Source: Bathynomus jamesi | Lineage: Eukaryota > Arthropoda > Malacostraca > Isopoda > Cirolanidae | Assembly (NCBI GenBank): GCA_023014485.1 | Contig: JAJOZX010002351.1 | Coordinates: forward strand, 235,001 to 299,000 | Length of the DNA stretch: 64,000 nt | Direction of reading: 5' to 3' | In this document: piece after piece, positions 33,866 to 45,916 of the stretch | Layout: each line of letters starts with the position of its first letter | How positions within the stretch are numbered: the first letter of the stretch is position 1 | Notes under the pieces: model-generated | The model's database searches: none | Told to the model about the DNA's origin: nothing | Seen by the model: only the letters and a program-made list of their open reading frames with translations | Program-made: the position numbers and the translations under genes

Positions 33866-34779
33866 GGGTGGTCCAAAAGACCCTATGTATTTTGCTGAAA
33901 TGATAGTATTTTGGGATAAAAATGTAATAACATAAAAGTAGATGTATATTTATTTATCAAGCTTAAATCTAAGATTCGACGTGAGCACCATCATTGTCTC
34001 GGCAAATCTGAAATCTGTCCACTGCATTGCGAAACACATTCTCAAGCATCTCTGGAGTTATTTTAGCGACTGCCGCGACAATGCGGATTCGCAGATCCTG
34101 CAGGTCTGTAACTCTTGTTTCATAAACCTTAGACTTTATAAAGCCCCTCGCAAAGAAGTCTAATGGTGTTAAATCTGAAGATCGTGCTGTCCAGGGCCTG
34201 TTTCCACCACGTCCAATCCAGCGATTTGGTAAGAGCTCAGCAAGGTACGCCCGAACGAGAATATGGTTTAATAAGTTTTCGGTATGAATTTTTTAAATCA
34301 ATTCTGTGCACATGGCAGCTCGTCTTCGATAATCCTCTTCGTGTAACTCACGTAGCACTTGAATATGGTAACCTTTCTTTTTTAATGGTGATTTTAAAAT
34401 TCTTAGAACAGTCGTTTTTGGTATGTTCAGTCTACGTGATGCTGTGCGAGTTGACATTCTAGGATTTGATTCAAGGGCATTTCTTACCAATTCGACATTT
34501 TCCTGAGAGGAACCTGGACATTCAGATCTTGCCTCCTCACGAACAGATCGTGATCTTTTAAATTTATTGCCCAGCTTGCGAATTGCTTTATCTGTCGGTC
34601 CTGGTTTGTGAAATCTGCTTTCGAATTTTTCTCGAATTTCTTTGCACTTCCTCTCTTGCATATGTAGTGTTACTACCATCACACGTTCTTGTACATCCAT
34701 CATCATCTATCGCTTGTAGAAAATAAAATAGAAATATCATTATTTCAGCAAAATAGGTAGGAACTTTTGGACCACCCTG
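33866..34779 (-). mobile_element. Mariner-like transposon, internally deleted
   Basis: Inverted ends 'GGGTGGTCCAAAAG' and the shared inner part 'TATTTTGCTGAAATGAT'. TA flanks the right end at 34780-34781 and precedes the left end. Length is 914 bp. Confidence 0.85.
33969..34706 (-). pseudogene. Mariner-like transposase, core deleted
   Basis: The ATG at 34706 starts an N-terminal frame with two helix-turn-helix regions ('ASRRLNIPKTTVLRILKSPL') that ends near 34293 ('EEDYRRRAAMCTELI'). Past a deletion, another frame near 34220-33969 gives 'WIGRGG', 'SSDLTPLDFFARGFIKSKVY' and the C-terminus ending 'DNDGAHVES'. The first and second catalytic Asp segments are lost, and the usual FLWG is FARG. Confidence 0.8.
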
Positions 34780-34929
34780 TATATAATTTTAGATTGTTTA
34801 ACGTTAGATATTATTACATTTTCAGTATTCTGTTCACATTTATAATAAATTTTGAAGTAATTATTAAGTGGAGCACAGCTGCATTCGCCATGTCGTCGTA
34901 CAACTGCAGGAGTTTTTTCTGACTTCCTT

Positions 34930-35285
34930 TATGATTAAGAAACTAAGAATACTAATTAATGATTAAGAACACTAATTAATGATTAAGAATACTAAGAATA
35001 CTAATTAATGATTAAGAATACTAATTAATGATTAAGAATACTAAGAATACTAATTAATGATTAAGAATACTAATTAATGATTATGAATACTAATTAATGA
35101 TTAAGACTACTAAGAATACTAATTAATGATTAAGAATACTAATTAATGATTAAGACTACTAAGAATACTAATTAATGATTAAGAATACTAATTAATGATT
35201 AAGAATACTAATTAATGATTAATAATACTAAGAATACTAATTAATGATTAATAATACTAAGAATACTAATTAATGATTAAAAATA
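34930..35285. repeat. Minisatellite, 20-bp unit with 6-bp insertions
   Basis: About fifteen units of 'TAATTAATGATTAAGAATAC' occur, some carrying an extra ACTAAGAAT step. Variants AAGACTAC and AATAATAC alternate, which points to higher-order repeats. Confidence 0.95.
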
Positions 35286-36075
35286 TTATCCTCTTTTATG
35301 GTTAGAAAAATTTTACCTTTATCAAATTAAAAGATTAAAATGAAGATTAAAAATTATAAAAATGTAAGTCAAAGATTAAAATAAAGATAATGTGAAAGTG
35401 TAAGTAAATACTAATCCCCAAATATTATCATAATCAAAAAGTATTTGATAACAAAAAGGTAAATGTGGAAAGTTAGTTAAAGAATCGTATGAACAAATAT
35501 AAAATTAATTTGCTAATTGTGGATAATTAACATCAGAGAGAAGACAGTATCCATATATCCGGATTTTACTGATCCAGATAACCGGCAATAATAATAATAA
35601 TGCATAACATGGCATTTGAATCGGAGAAATCAAACGTGATTTATATAAGCGGCTGATCCTTATAAAGATATTTCACTCTCTTTTTTCTGTAAAAAGATGT
35701 TTAATTCTTCATGTTTCCACTTAAACTGTGAATGCATTGATAATTATATATATATATATATATATATATAACAAAACCTTAGAAAAATTTTATTTTCTTC
35801 TTTCGTACGGGGATTAACGGATTATAAACACTAATGGTTCCGTTGGGAGATTAAAGGTATTAAAAAGATTAAAAAGTTCATTTTTCGTGCCATTCCTTGT
35901 CCCCCATCACCTCTCCCCACCTCTCTTGCCCGTAACCCCGTGCCCACCCTCTGCGTTTTTGCACCCACACTACTAAGAAAAACAGTGACGCAATTGCGAT
36001 CTCGGATGGTATTTTCTATAAAAAAAAGTCTAACTACAAAAATGGGGAAATTTACATTGGAAAAGTGAATGAATC
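35286..36075. other. AT-rich intergenic sequence upstream of the P450
   Basis: There is a short (AAT)n near 35586 and a (TA)n at about 35745-35769. No gene was recognised. Confidence 0.4.
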
Positions 36076-36079
36076 GATT

Positions 36080-36185
36080 TGAGAATTTTTTTATGCAGGA
36101 AAGAGGGGCCAAGGGCGAATGCCCGCAAAAGCGCCCCCTCCCCACCCTCATAGAAGGAGAAGATAGCCAAAATCAAGGTCCGCCT
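36080..36185 (-). repeat. LINE 3'-end fragment
   Basis: On the minus strand 'GGCGAATGCCCGC'-type sequence with 'CCAAAATCAAGGTCC' (plus-strand reading) matches the 3' ends at 42470-42590 (plus) and 52480-52580 (minus). It is the 3' terminus of one LINE family, probably the one seen at 9720-11345. Confidence 0.6.
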
Positions 36186-36299
36186 TTGAGGTTTCCACTT
36201 ACACTTTTTTTCTTAGCCCAAGACTAAAGTAGGAATGAGTGCGCAGAAAGAATAAAGAACGACGCTCAAGCTTTCAGTATTAAACTTAACGTTGTGGAG

Positions 36300-36381
36300 A
36301 TGTGGATCACAATATTTCTTTCTCTGTTATTCATCTACATTCTCAGGAAATGGTTTGCAAAACCCGACAATTACCCACCAG
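36300..36381 (+). CDS. P450 exon 1 (membrane anchor)
   Basis: The ATG at 36300 opens 27 codons plus one base. The donor GTACTT begins at 36382, only about 25 bases before a long (TA)n tract. The exon ends 'NYPP' and needs exon 2 to complete PPG. Confidence 0.85.
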
Positions 36382-36403
36382 GTACTTCTTTGTGTATACA
36401 GTA

Positions 36404-36470
<67 letters not shown>

Positions 36471-36858
36471 ATATTATATATATATGAAGCAGCAAACCAC
36501 TCTTCAGCAGACGTAAATTTTCATTTCTTAACACCAATAGAGTTTCGGCTCCTCGCGAGCTCTTATCAAGAGCTAATAATCGCATAAACAGAGAACAGAG
36601 TTTATATACACCTGGAAGTTAATTATCATTAGTTGACTGAACCTTCCCATCCTCCCAGCTTTCCCATCCTCAGCTAATCCCTGATAATTAACTTCCAGGT
36701 GTATAATTTATAAACTGTGTTCTCTGTTTATGCGTCGTTCCCAATTAACAAGGACTCGCGAGGAGCGGAAACTGTATTGGTGTTAAGAAATAAAAATTTA
36801 CGTCTTCCTGAAGAGTGGTTTCCTTCTTCATACTTCGTCGCGACAGTGCGTTATTTTA

Positions 36859-36906
<48 letters not shown>

Positions 36907-39148
36907 TTCAACTGCAAAGAACACGCAGTATAATTAACGTAAAGAACGACGCTTGTATAGGAGAACATTCCGCGCAAGATGAGGAGGGAGAACGAACAAA
37001 TGAAAAAAATGAGGTAACCACCCGGGAATCGAACCCGGGATCTTCCGATTGCCGGTCAGATATGATAACCACTACACCATGGGCCTCAATCAATCAGAAG
37101 TCGTAATTCTCCTACATACGAGCAGAAACCAATGCCCTGAGGGGCCACCTTCCGCATGCCGCACATATATACATTTTAACTGCAAAGAACACGCAGTATA
37201 ATTAACGTAAAGAACGACGCTTGTATAGGAGAACATTCCGCGCAAGATGAGGAGGGAAACGAACAAATGAAAAAATGAGGTAACCACCCGGGAATCGAAC
37301 CCGGGATCTTCCGATTGCCGGTCAGATATGATAACCACTACACCATGGGCCTCAATCAATCAGAAGTCGTAATTCTCCTACATACGAGCAGAAACCAATG
37401 CCCTGAGGGGCCACCTTCCGCATGACGCACATATATACATTTTAACTGCAAAGAACACGCAGTATAATTAGCGTAAAGAACGACGCTTGTATAGGAGAAC
37501 ATTCCGCGCAAGATGAGGAGGGAGAACGAACAAATGAAAAAATGAGGTAACCACCCGGGAATCGAACCCGGGATCTTCCGATTGCCGGTCAGATATGATA
37601 ACCACTACACCATGGGCCTCAATCAATCAGAAGTCGTAATTCTCCTACATACGAGCAGAAACCAATGCCCTGAGGGGCACCTCCCGCATGACGCACATAT
37701 ATACATTTTAACTGCAAACAACACACAGTATAATTAACGTAAAGAACGACGCTTGTATAGAAGAACGTTCCGCGCAAAATGAGGAGGGAGAACGAACCTC
37801 ATACCTCATTTTTTCATTTGTTCGTTCTCCCTCCTCATCTTGCGCGGAACGTTCTTCTATACAAGCGTCGTTCTTTACGTTAATTATACTGTGTGTTGTT
37901 TGCAGTTAAAATGTAAAGGGTGATCCAGAGAAATGGGACCCAAAAGAAACCCCTGTAACTCTTAAAGTATAAGTCCTTTTATAAAATCATACGCATCATT
38001 CGAAAGAGGATAGTTACAAGTTTGTACAGGATTGTATAGGTTTTGACAATACAATACAAGACAAGATAAGATACAAAACAAAATAAAAGTGTTAGTTAAA
38101 ACTAACCCTTCAAGATGACTGCATGGACTGTAGAACAGCTGCGTTTCATAACTGAGCAATATTATGAGCATGGAAGAAGTGTAGTTTCAGCTCAAAGATC
38201 TTTCAAGACAAATTTTCAGATGTCAAAATCACCTTCTAAGAAAGTAATCCGTCGGTGTGCCAGAAATTTTTCCCTAACTGGCAGCATTGGAAAAGAAAAC
38301 CAACTGGAAGAGTGCGCACAGCAAGGATAGACGAGATCATTAACAGAACTCATGAAATTGTACAGGATAATCCTAACATAAGCATCAGACGTGCTTCTCA
38401 GCTGTTAGGAGTTGGATATGGAACAACACACCGTATATTCAAGCAAAATTTAATGCTCTTTCCATATAAAATTCAAACAGTGCAAAACAGTCAAACGTTT
38501 CCAAGCGAGTTAATCTCAAGATTTGGAGACGTTGAATGGCCCGCAAGGTCTCCGGATTTTTCTCCCTTAGATTATTATCTCTGGGGATATTTAAAGAGTA
38601 GGGTCTACAGAAATAACCCAACGACCTTGCAAGAATTGAAGGCCGCCATCACAAATGAGATACAGGCCATACCACCGCAGACTCTTGCAAAAGTGATGCA
38701 GACTTACAAGCGAGAACATTGGAATGCTTGGCAACTAATGGAGTACATTTGAAAGGAGTCATTTTTAAAAAAAATATTTCATAATAAACTTGTAACTCTA
38801 CTCTTTCGAATGATATATAGTTTTTATGAAAGGAATTAAATATTAAGAATATTTGGCTTTTTTTTATGGGTCCCATTTATCTGGATCACCCTATATACTG
38901 TATATGTGCGGCATGCGAGAGGTGACCCCTCAGGGCATTGATTTCTGCTCGTATGTAGGAGAATTACGACTTCTGATTGATTGAGGCCCATGGTGTAGTG
39001 GTTATCATGTCTGACCGGCAATCGGAAGATCCCGGGTTCGATTCCCGGTGGTTACCGCATTTGTTCGTTCTCCCTCCTCATCTTGCGCGGAACGTTCTTC
39101 TATACAAGCGTCGTTCTTTACGTTAATTATACTGTGTGTTGTTTGCAG

Positions 39149-39194
<46 letters not shown>

Positions 39195-39866
39195 CACAAT
39201 GGTTTTAAGTGTTCGTCTTGCGGGGTTGCAGGCGTAGTTCTCTGGACTCTGAAGAAACGTGCGAGTCCCTCAAGTTTAACAGGGTTTAGCCTGAGAAATT
39301 ATTAGCGAGTAGTAGAAACTAATTTAATTAATAATGTGACACAATTCACTGAAAGATGGAACTGCAAAAAAACGTCAGTAGTTTGTAAATGGAGTTTCTA
39401 AATAATTTTATTGACGAATTTACTACAGAAGAAGGCTCAACCGAAGTGGTTTAAAATAAGATGGGATGACAGATAGTAAATAACAAGAAGGTAGAAAAAC
39501 CTCCTCGGTCAAAGGCTATAACAAGAATTATTTAATTCAGTTAAAATGAAATAAATACGAGTTTAGTATTTGATGGTGAAAATGCACTTGGAACTTAATT
39601 TCATCCTTGATGAACAAACTGCAATTTTACATACTTTTAAAGTAAATAATTTTTAATTTTTTATTCGACATTTTTTGAATGGCGATATCATCATGTCATG
39701 AATTTATAACTTAATTCATAAAGTACATTTTAAGTACACATTAACATTAAGTACATTAAAGTACTTTTCCTACTATGATCACCAATTATAATTACAGATA
39801 AAAATTTAACTAACATTTTTAATTAAGAACGAACACTAATTATTTTAATATTTAATTATGTCGAAA

Positions 39867-39914
<48 letters not shown>

Positions 39915-42900
39915 TATTAATATTATTATTATTATTATTAAATAATTATCTGTTATTATTGTTATTTCAAAGCCTAATTAGCCAGTGATGTAGAAGGAAC
40001 AATCACATAATATATTCCCCATAAGTTACATGGACACCTTGGTACATGCATGTAACAAGTTACATTAATGACGTTCGATCGCTAGATACGAAGGACACAA
40101 TGATAACCAAGGCAACTATGTGACATAGACAAATAACGAATCAGTAACATAGCACGATAACATAGATAGCATAATGTAACATAATATAATAATGGTAGGA
40201 ATTGCGAGAAGAGCGAAGCACATTTTAAAAGACATTCCACTGAAATATGATAAGGCATAAGTAGAGCTGAAGTACACAGATTAGCGCTGAGAGCTAAAAC
40301 GAAGTGACTTGGCGCATTGTTGTCAGCCAGCAATGTAACTTCTGAAGAGATTTCGACGAAATATCTTCAAAAGTTCAAAAGTTGTGACACTTTCAAATTG
40401 ATACGACGTTTAAGTGCGTTTTCTGGCGTTTTTTACTTTTGTCGCTTAGCCACTTCTTCCTAGGAGGGCCTCATATGTATGTGCGTAATTGGAGACGTAC
40501 ACCAATGGATAAGCACCGGTAGACAAGTGCAGCAGACACAGGTAGACAGTAGATAAATGAGCGATATGATTTAATTTATATTGTTCAAATACCAATGCAG
40601 GTAGTTACAGTAACGCAAATATGAAATGTTTGTTGAAGATTATTTGAAGAGTAATTTACGTTACCTTTAAAGCCAATAAATGATAAAAAAAGAATAAATA
40701 TGTTTATCTAACATTAACCAATTCAAAATGGAACATCAATTCATTCGCATGAAAGAATGGACATGGCCGACAACATTTCTACATTAGACGGGCGATTCAC
40801 GAGACACGATACATAGTCAGAGCTGGGCAGTAACGCGTTACGAGTAACGGCCGTTACGTAACGCGGTACTTTTTTAGTAACGGTAGCGGTGTTACATTTC
40901 AAATCAAGTAACTCTTTCAGTAACGACGACTTTTTTAGGGAAATACATTCGTTAGTCGTTACTCGTTACTTTTTTATCGTAGCTCGTAATTAGTTTCTTT
41001 CGATCCTCACTCATTATTCATTAACCGTTAAAAATTTGTCCCTTCACTATGAGCGAGGTGTGCGTGTTGGCAGTTGGCATGCTGGCAGCCTACCCCCATC
41101 CACCCTCTCCTCCTACACTGACAGCACTGTCAAAGTAAAAAGGCGAAGAACCCTCGAGCAGGGCGGGATTTAAGTTCAACAGAGGTTTCGTCATTCCTCT
41201 CATCTGGGCCTTCACGGCACGTTAGCTCTGCATCCTTCCCATCCACTAACTTTAAAAATATGTTTATTAAACTTAACACTCCTATACCATCTAGTGCCGC
41301 TGTTGAGCGGGTTTTTTTCAGTAGGGGAGGATATAATGCGTCCGAAACGAGTCACTCTTAGATGCAACTTTTGAGAAGCTTGCTTTCTTAAAGGCTAATA
41401 TAGATCTTTTGAATAGTAGTTCTTAAGTTTGTATATTTAAAATAACTAATAAATTCCAATTATCATTGCCATGAACAATAACTCATTTGATTCATTTCTT
41501 TAGTATTTCGTATTATTGTTTTGCAAAACTAAACTTTCCTGGTATATTCTAGTATTAGTAAATTAGTATCAGTAGTATGCTGCATCCTCTGTTATGTTGC
41601 AATTCCTAGTAATAAATCTTGCAGTAATTTTGTTTCACTTTTTTTGAAAATATTATGCCTTCTAAGTCATAACAACGCAATGAAGGCATGCACACACTTC
41701 ATAGCCTATGCATTAACCAGTGGATACAAACCAACATATACTTGCACAAGCGAATGTTTATATAATATAATATTTTATGTATATATAAATTATAATATAC
41801 CTATGAATATATATAATATATTTACATTTCATTAAAAGTAACGGTAACGAGTAACGGTGCCGTTACTCGTTACTTTTTAAAAATGGTAACTGTAACGATA
41901 ACGGCGTTACATTTAGACTGTAGTAACGGTAACGGTAACGGCATTACATTTATAAAGTAACGAGCCCAGCACTGCACTATATGAACTATATAGTATAAAC
42001 TCTATAGCAATACAGTATATGGAGGAATTACCATACATTAAAAACTAAATATGGAAGTATGGAAAATTTAGTATTTAATGTATGAAAATATGAAATTAAT
42101 ACATTTATGACAGTTTTGTGATAATAACGTCACGTTAGTGAGGTTTCGTTAAGTTACGTAATATATGTTAATCCGAGGACTACGTTCGAGGGATAGTAGT
42201 TAATAAGTTAAATCCCTCTCTCTTCGCCGCATTGTTGCCTCACTCTCTCTTTATTATCCCCATCATAATGGATGCTCTTCTTCTGAACTCGCTAACTGCA
42301 TGCCTCCTCCTTTAATGAGAGCACACAGCACCAGACTTTCGATACATTCTCATCCCTCTTCTGCCCAACTCTCTAACGCAAGGATTAACCGGTATTCTCA
42401 ATCTACTCAACGGGTTAATTCTGGAACAACCTTCCTCAATCCATCTTTCCCCATCTATGACCTCCAATCTTTCAAACGAAAACTCTGGACCTTGATTTCG
42501 GATCTCTCCTTTTCCTTGTATTGGAGGGGTGACATTTTTGCCGGCGTTCGCCCTTGTCCTCTCCTCCCTGCATAAAAATAAAGAGGAAACTGATCCAGAG
42601 AGACACAGTAATTAGAGTAATGAAGAGTTCACAGACATGGTGCAGACATAGTACAGAGTACAACGAGTGAAATCAGAACTCGGTAGTTGAGGGTATATTT
42701 ATAAGCTATATAGTTTTCTATTTACAGATGGAGAACATATTGTAATAGATGTAATACTTTAGGAATTCAATCGTATCGCAGCCAACGTGCATCTATGATA
42801 TGATTTATAGATGAAGGAGTGGATGTGAAAACAGTTAATTCCATTAATTTCATAACAAATGTGAAATGAGAAGTATGGGAATAATTTTGATAAAAATCTA

Positions 42901-45864
42901 AAGCGATGTAAAAGGTTGATTACTTTTGGTTGTGCTTCGATTCGGGTGAAATTAAGGGACATTCGCTCTTGGAGCGAACTTATTATGCGCAAATACGGAA
43001 ATAGTACGACTTTGAGAATGATTAAAAATAGTAATTTCTGCATTTGGGAAAAATACAGGGTGGCCACATTCAATGTTCCCTCTAAGGTGTGCGCGTGTGC
43101 GCGCGCACACGCGTTGTGAAACCCGCGCACACAGCAAAATAAAATGCGCACAGGCTCAAGCGTATCATGAGTCACGACAATAAATGAAGTAATTTAAAAA
43201 ATATACCGTCACACAAGGTTAACTTTCACAGAAAAACTTTGTTCCTATTTGGAAGGCAGGTTTCCTGAAAATGAAGTAAAAGAATGGTCTGCCTTTGATT
43301 GTTCGGCTATTTTACAGAAAGACTTTGACTTTGGCATTGAGCATGTTAAAGCTTTATGTGCCAAATATGCAGATTTTCTTGGCGAAAGTTCTACCATAAT
43401 CGAACAGTACAATGATTTTAAATTTGTTCTATGCGAGAAAATAAAAAGTAAGCTGGTTAAAAACTTTGATGATATGGTGACATTCGTCCTACAAAATGAA
43501 CAATTTTGTGACTTTGCTAAGTTGATGGATATTGGGGGAACTTTCCTAGCATCTAGTGTGGACTGTGAGCGTGGCTTCAGTTTAATGAATTCTATGAAGA
43601 ACAAATTAAGAAACCGCTTGAAAGAAAATCATTTGGACACGCTCATGCGAATTAAAAGTTACCTGAATGATGACGGATGTATTAATCTTCATAGAGTTTA
43701 TTTGGAATGGGCAAATGCTAAAGATCGTAGGAAGAAATCATAATCATACTTAAATGAAAGGCACTTTCATTTAATGTTATTTTGATTATATTTTATTTTA
43801 TTGAATTTTATTATTTTTTATTTTATTCCTATTTTGTGAATGGATAAAATCATGTATTAATCTTGATAGTCTATTTTAAATTGCTTAAATGCTAAAAATT
43901 GTTTTGAGAAATGATAACTAAAATAGTCATTTTCAATTAATGTTATTTTTATTTTATTTCTTTATTTTGTTGAATTTTATTTTATTATTTTTTATTTTAT
44001 TCATATTTTTAGAATGGATAAAATGTTTTCTTTTTTAAGAATATATAATACTGTAAACAGTTTTTAATATCCATTTAATAGTACCGTAATGATCGAGCTA
44101 TCACCTTATGGAAATAATATTTATTAAGTATTTAATATTTATATATATTTAATTTTGAAGATAATTACGCTGAGAAGAGTTTGCACAATTTTTCACCATG
44201 AATCTAAATGTATGCACAACGAAACTTTCTTGCGCACACGGACTAAAAAAAATTAGAGGGAACATTGGCCACATTGAAAGGTAACAACTTTCAAGCATCA
44301 TAATTATATACGTATGAATTTGTGAATGTTGAAACTTGCACAGATACCACATTATGTAACTAAGTTTCTGTCTCTCGTGTTTCATTTCTATCTCTCGTTT
44401 TCCTGTCTCTCGTGTTTTTACCCCGCTCAACTTTTTCCTGTGGGGTTATGTGAAGTCGACGGTGTACTCCACGAAGGTGCAGGACATTGAGCAGCTGAAG
44501 GAGAGCATCATGGCGGCGGTGTGTCCGTCACACCTGCGATATTAGACAATGTGTGGAGGGATGTGGAGTACCGTTGTGACATAGTTCGTGCTACGAATGG
44601 TGCGCATGTCGACTGTGTATCCTAATGCACATATGCCAGATGAAACTTGAGCATATCGGCTATGAGTTGTGTGCATATTAATCTGTTCACATTATTCAAT
44701 AAAAATATATGGCGCCTCAAAGTTGTTACCTTTCTCTGTGGACACCCATATTTATATTATTATGTAAGATTTAAGTTTTATTAAGTTATTAAATTTCACT
44801 GCAAAATATAACTCATAGACATTATATGTAGAAATACTATTACGAGGAAGGGAAAAACAGCCGTGATTGGTTAATGCTAGCCAATCATGGTTCGTTTTTT
44901 AAATATTTATGGCCCTGCAATTAGCATGATAAAAACTTGTAAATAAGCTTTTAATCTATGCTGTACTTTCTTTTAACTTTCAGGGTACTGGGGACTTCCG
45001 CTTATTGGATACATTCCTCTGAACAAGAAGACCTTAACTGAAAACTTGATGGAGCTGCGCAGGAAACATGGAAATTGCCCGGTTATTTCGTGAGTAAATT
45101 TGGCTTTACATCAGATGTTTGGTTCTTTATGTTATTTAATCTCTTCCGCAACATCTAAGGGCATATGGAGGAGCGGACCTACAACTCTTGGTAGGATGCG
45201 AACCACCGATTGCTACATAATCCGTACGCAGACGACGGTCCCCCATCCAACTCACTACGATCAAGCCTATTGCCGTTTAACTTCGTTGATCAACAGAAAG
45301 GGGTGTTACAATATTGTACACGACATAGGCCCCGAAAGGGGAAATTGCATTTTCCATTTATTTATGGAATGTAAATGTATTCTAGTTTCATCTGTATTCG
45401 CTTAGAAACGCGTTGGAGCAGAAGAATTTTATCTTCACTATATTGTACACTTTCCTCAATTCATCTATGTAGGCTATCCACTACATAAATAGCTACATTC
45501 ATTGATAGATGAACCTTGGTTGGTTAACCTTGTTGTTTGCTTCCCCCCGAAGTGTTCATTCTGACGAAGCTCAAGTTTGTTCTTCCGCCTTGGACATACA
45601 GCTTAACGTAGAATCCGAACCACGACCAACCAAGGTGGTCAGAAATTACAAAGTCCTTGCTCGTGCTCGATCTCACGACCTCCCGATCAGCAACCCAGCG
45701 TCTTAACCACCAGGCTACCAAGGTACCATTTATCTACCAACCTATTTCTTCTGGAAGGATGAACAGCTGGGTAAGGTGGGCGCTATCGGCTTTCGCCGGG
45801 AATCGAACCCCTGTGCTGGTGGATTCGTAGTCATCAATGCTTACCACTACACCACTGAGGTGTG

Positions 45865-45916
<52 letters not shown>

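Larger units (their letters stand above)
37801..39158 (+). repeat. Inverted copy of the tRNA-SINE unit, split by a mariner
   Basis: The first half (37801-37916) and second half (38893-39158) make one unit in the opposite orientation to the array. The tRNA-like head is at 38985-39056. The junction with the array near 37800 is a tight inverted repeat. Confidence 0.85.
43056..44748 (+). mobile_element. Mariner-like transposon interrupted by a hAT
   Basis: The left TIR 'CAGGGTGGCCACATT' (43056-43070) continues after the hAT as 'GAAAGGTAACAACTTT' (44276-44291). The right end carries the inverse, 'AAAGTTGTTACCTTTC'. TA flanks lie at 43054-43055 and 44749-44750. Without the hAT it is about 490 bp. 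Its transposase remnant at 44430-44600 reads 'LNFFLWGYVKSTVYSTKVQD', the C-terminal part of the same DUF4817-type mariner family. Confidence 0.85.

Noticed and set aside
34930..35285. CRISPR-like array
   Set aside because: The units follow one another without unique spacers and the genome is eukaryotic; it is a minisatellite.
36292..36516. Tyr-Ile-rich frames over TA tracts here and elsewhere (4664, 12921, 45776, 53057)
   Set aside because: They are translations of TA microsatellites in frames other than the P450 exon or with no gene at all.
37013..39056. Cluster of tRNA genes
   Set aside because: The acceptor stem does not pair, position 33 is C, and the copies are embedded in identical 267-bp units; they are tRNA-derived repeats.
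40810..41982. 8-bp target duplication for the 40.8-kb hAT
   Set aside because: The flanks TACATAGT and CACTATAT match at only four positions.
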